Notes under the pieces: generated by a model | Databases searched by the model: none | The model's input: the letters and a program-made list of their open reading frames with translations, nothing else | What the model was told of the DNA's origin: nothing | Source of the DNA: Rhodocytophaga rosea | GTDB lineage: Bacteria; Bacteroidota; Bacteroidia; Cytophagales; 172606-1 | Length of the DNA stretch: 64,000 nucleotides | Assembly (NCBI RefSeq): GCF_010119975.1 | Contig: NZ_CP048222.1 | Span: forward strand, 2,501,501-2,565,500 | Direction of reading: 5' to 3' | Position numbers and translations under genes: made by a program | Shown: positions 62,878 to 64,000 of the stretch, in pieces | How positions within the stretch are numbered: position 1 is the stretch's first letter | How the letters are laid out: each line of letters begins with the position of its first letter

Positions 62878-63825
62878 ATGCTATTGGATTTTGAGAAACC
62901 TATTGCGGAGTTAGAAGCAAAACTAGCAGATATGAAACAGCTTGCAGTAGATAAGAACGTGGATGTACAAATGGCTGTAAAATTTCTGGAAGAAAGCATT
63001 GTCAAGTTAAAAAAGGAAACCTATCAGAATCTCACCCGCTGGCAAAGAGTTCAGCTTTCCCGGCATGGCGACAGGCCTTATACCCTGGATTATATATATA
63101 ATATCACCGACCAGTTTATTGAACTCTTTGGCGACCGTACTGTGAGAGATGATAAAGCAATGGTAGGTGGCTTTGGCAGTATCGATGGGCAGACTGTTAT
63201 GTTTATCGGACAGCAGAAAGGACGAAATACCAAACAGCGTCAGCAACGCAACTTTGGCATGGCCAATCCTGAAGGATACCGGAAAGCACTCCGCCTGATG
63301 AAAATGGCCGAAAAATTCAATAAACCTATCGTTACCCTGATTGATACGCCTGGCGCCTATCCTGGCATCGAAGCCGAAGAACGCGGACAAGGTGAAGCCA
63401 TTGCCCGTAATCTGAAGGAAATGTTTATGCTGAAAGTACCAGTGATTTGCATTATTATTGGCGAAGGTGCTTCTGGCGGTGCTTTAGGAATTGCAATTGG
63501 CGATAAAGTGCTGATGCTGGAAAATACCTGGTATTCAGTTATTTCTCCTGAATCCTGTTCTTCTATTCTCTGGCGCAGCTGGGAGTACAAAGAACAAGCT
63601 GCCGAAGCTTTAAAACTTACCGCTGAAGACATGTTCCACTTCAAACTGGTAGATGGCATTATCGACGAACCTCTGGGTGGTGCTCATATTGATCCGGTAC
63701 GTATGTCCCAAACTATCAAACAGGAAATTATCCGGAACCTGGATATTCTCAATCAGCTTACGCCTCAGGAACGCATCAATATGCGGATAGATAAGTTTTG
63801 CTCCATGGGTGTTTTTGTAGAGTAG
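62878..63825 (+). CDS. accA: Acetyl-CoA carboxylase carboxyltransferase subunit alpha
   Basis: 315 residues. [22 protein letters not shown] and [19 protein letters not shown] begin the carboxyltransferase fold. [27 protein letters not shown] is the crotonase-like active-site region, and [19 protein letters not shown] the oxyanion glycine region. It forms the carboxyltransferase with AccD for malonyl-CoA synthesis. accD is not adjacent. Confidence 0.97.
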   Translation: MLLDFEKPIAELEAKLADMKQLAVDKNVDVQMAVKFLEESIVKLKKETYQNLTRWQRVQLSRHGDRPYTLDYIYNITDQFIELFGDRTVRDDKAMVGGFGSIDGQTVMFIGQQKGRNTKQRQQRNFGMANPEGYRKALRLMKMAEKFNKPIVTLIDTPGAYPGIEAEERGQGEAIARNLKEMFMLKVPVICIIIGEGASGGALGIAIGDKVLMLENTWYSVISPESCSSILWRSWEYKEQAAEALKLTAEDMFHFKLVDGIIDEPLGGAHIDPVRMSQTIKQEIIRNLDILNQLTPQERINMRIDKFCSMGVFVE

Positions 63826-63875
63826 AGATAATAAGAGGGCAATTATTTTGATAAATATGAACGTTTATCAACCCT

Positions 63876-64000
63876 ATGACTCACGCTGAATTGAATACAG
63901 ACATAGCAAAAGCCCATTCTTCCGATTTTCAGGAGATAACTGAAGTATGGGAAGCATCTGTACGGGCTACTCATCATTTTTTGCAGGAAAAAGACATCCA
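63876..64000 (+). CDS. GNAT acetyltransferase, 3' end outside window
   Basis: Visible from ATG 63876 to the window edge: 41 codons. EITEVWEASVRATHHFL matches the N-terminal part of YjaB-like GNAT acetyltransferases (VWExSVRATHxFL). No catalytic region is visible, so the assignment rests on this short match. Confidence 0.55.
   Translation, partial: MTHAELNTDIAKAHSSDFQEITEVWEASVRATHHFLQEKDI

Overview
This window looks like chromosome of a Gram-negative member of the Bacteroidota, most likely order Cytophagales. The evidence is the family content: large two-module FtsX/MacB permeases, an ECF sigma factor with its small anti-sigma factor, MbnP-like and WG-repeat lipoproteins, LpxB and lipid A export genes. 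Promoters are of the TTG-N19-21-TAnnTTTG type and Shine-Dalgarno sites are almost absent. I see no rRNA, tRNA, CRISPR array, prophage or plasmid module.

Layout. 1-12558: five consecutive paralogous orphan ABC-type permeases (the first cut by the window edge), no ATPase gene among them; the third carries a carbohydrate-binding-like domain inserted in its first periplasmic region. 12578-12961: small lipoprotein. 13010-15484: FAD/Fe-S GMC dehydrogenase plus its small subunit, with a perfect 26-bp hairpin between them. 16073-22864: hslU, an ADP-ribosylglycohydrolase, an O-methyltransferase, an M16 peptidase, a GNAT acetyltransferase and a HupE/UreJ-like membrane protein. 23076-25714: TPR plus WG-repeat secreted protein split by a -1 frameshift. 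25910-28473: lpxB, queD and a UPF0316 protein. 28686-33305: two-component system, USP-like protein, bestrophin and beta-carbonic anhydrase. 33462-41769: Crp-like regulator, haloalkane-dehalogenase-like hydrolase, coiled-coil protein, surE, ribBA and a frameshifted dihydrolipoamide dehydrogenase. 41892-43393: ridA and two envelope proteins.

43414-45682 is a nested transposon: an IS630-like element (two ORFs with a -1 slippery site) inserted in the transposase gene of an ISAs1-like element, which is itself flanked by a perfect 10-bp target duplication. 45789-47968: small membrane protein and gltX. 48038-52608 (minus): a three-gene lipopolysaccharide module of a double GT2 glycosyltransferase, a GT9 heptosyltransferase-like protein and an MsbA-like exporter. 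52847-55253: ECF sigma, anti-sigma, gmk and nadD. 55399-64000: M28 peptidase, GyrI/TEX264-like and PspC proteins, AI-2E family transporter, several hypotheticals, an MbnP-like lipoprotein, accA and the start of a GNAT acetyltransferase.

Most of the window is ordinary housekeeping. The parts worth attention are the permease array with its CBM48-like insertion, the two homopolymer-associated frameshifts (WG protein and lpd, possibly sequence errors), the nested IS with recoding signal, and several intergenic repeats that look like regulatory sites or mobile palindromes.
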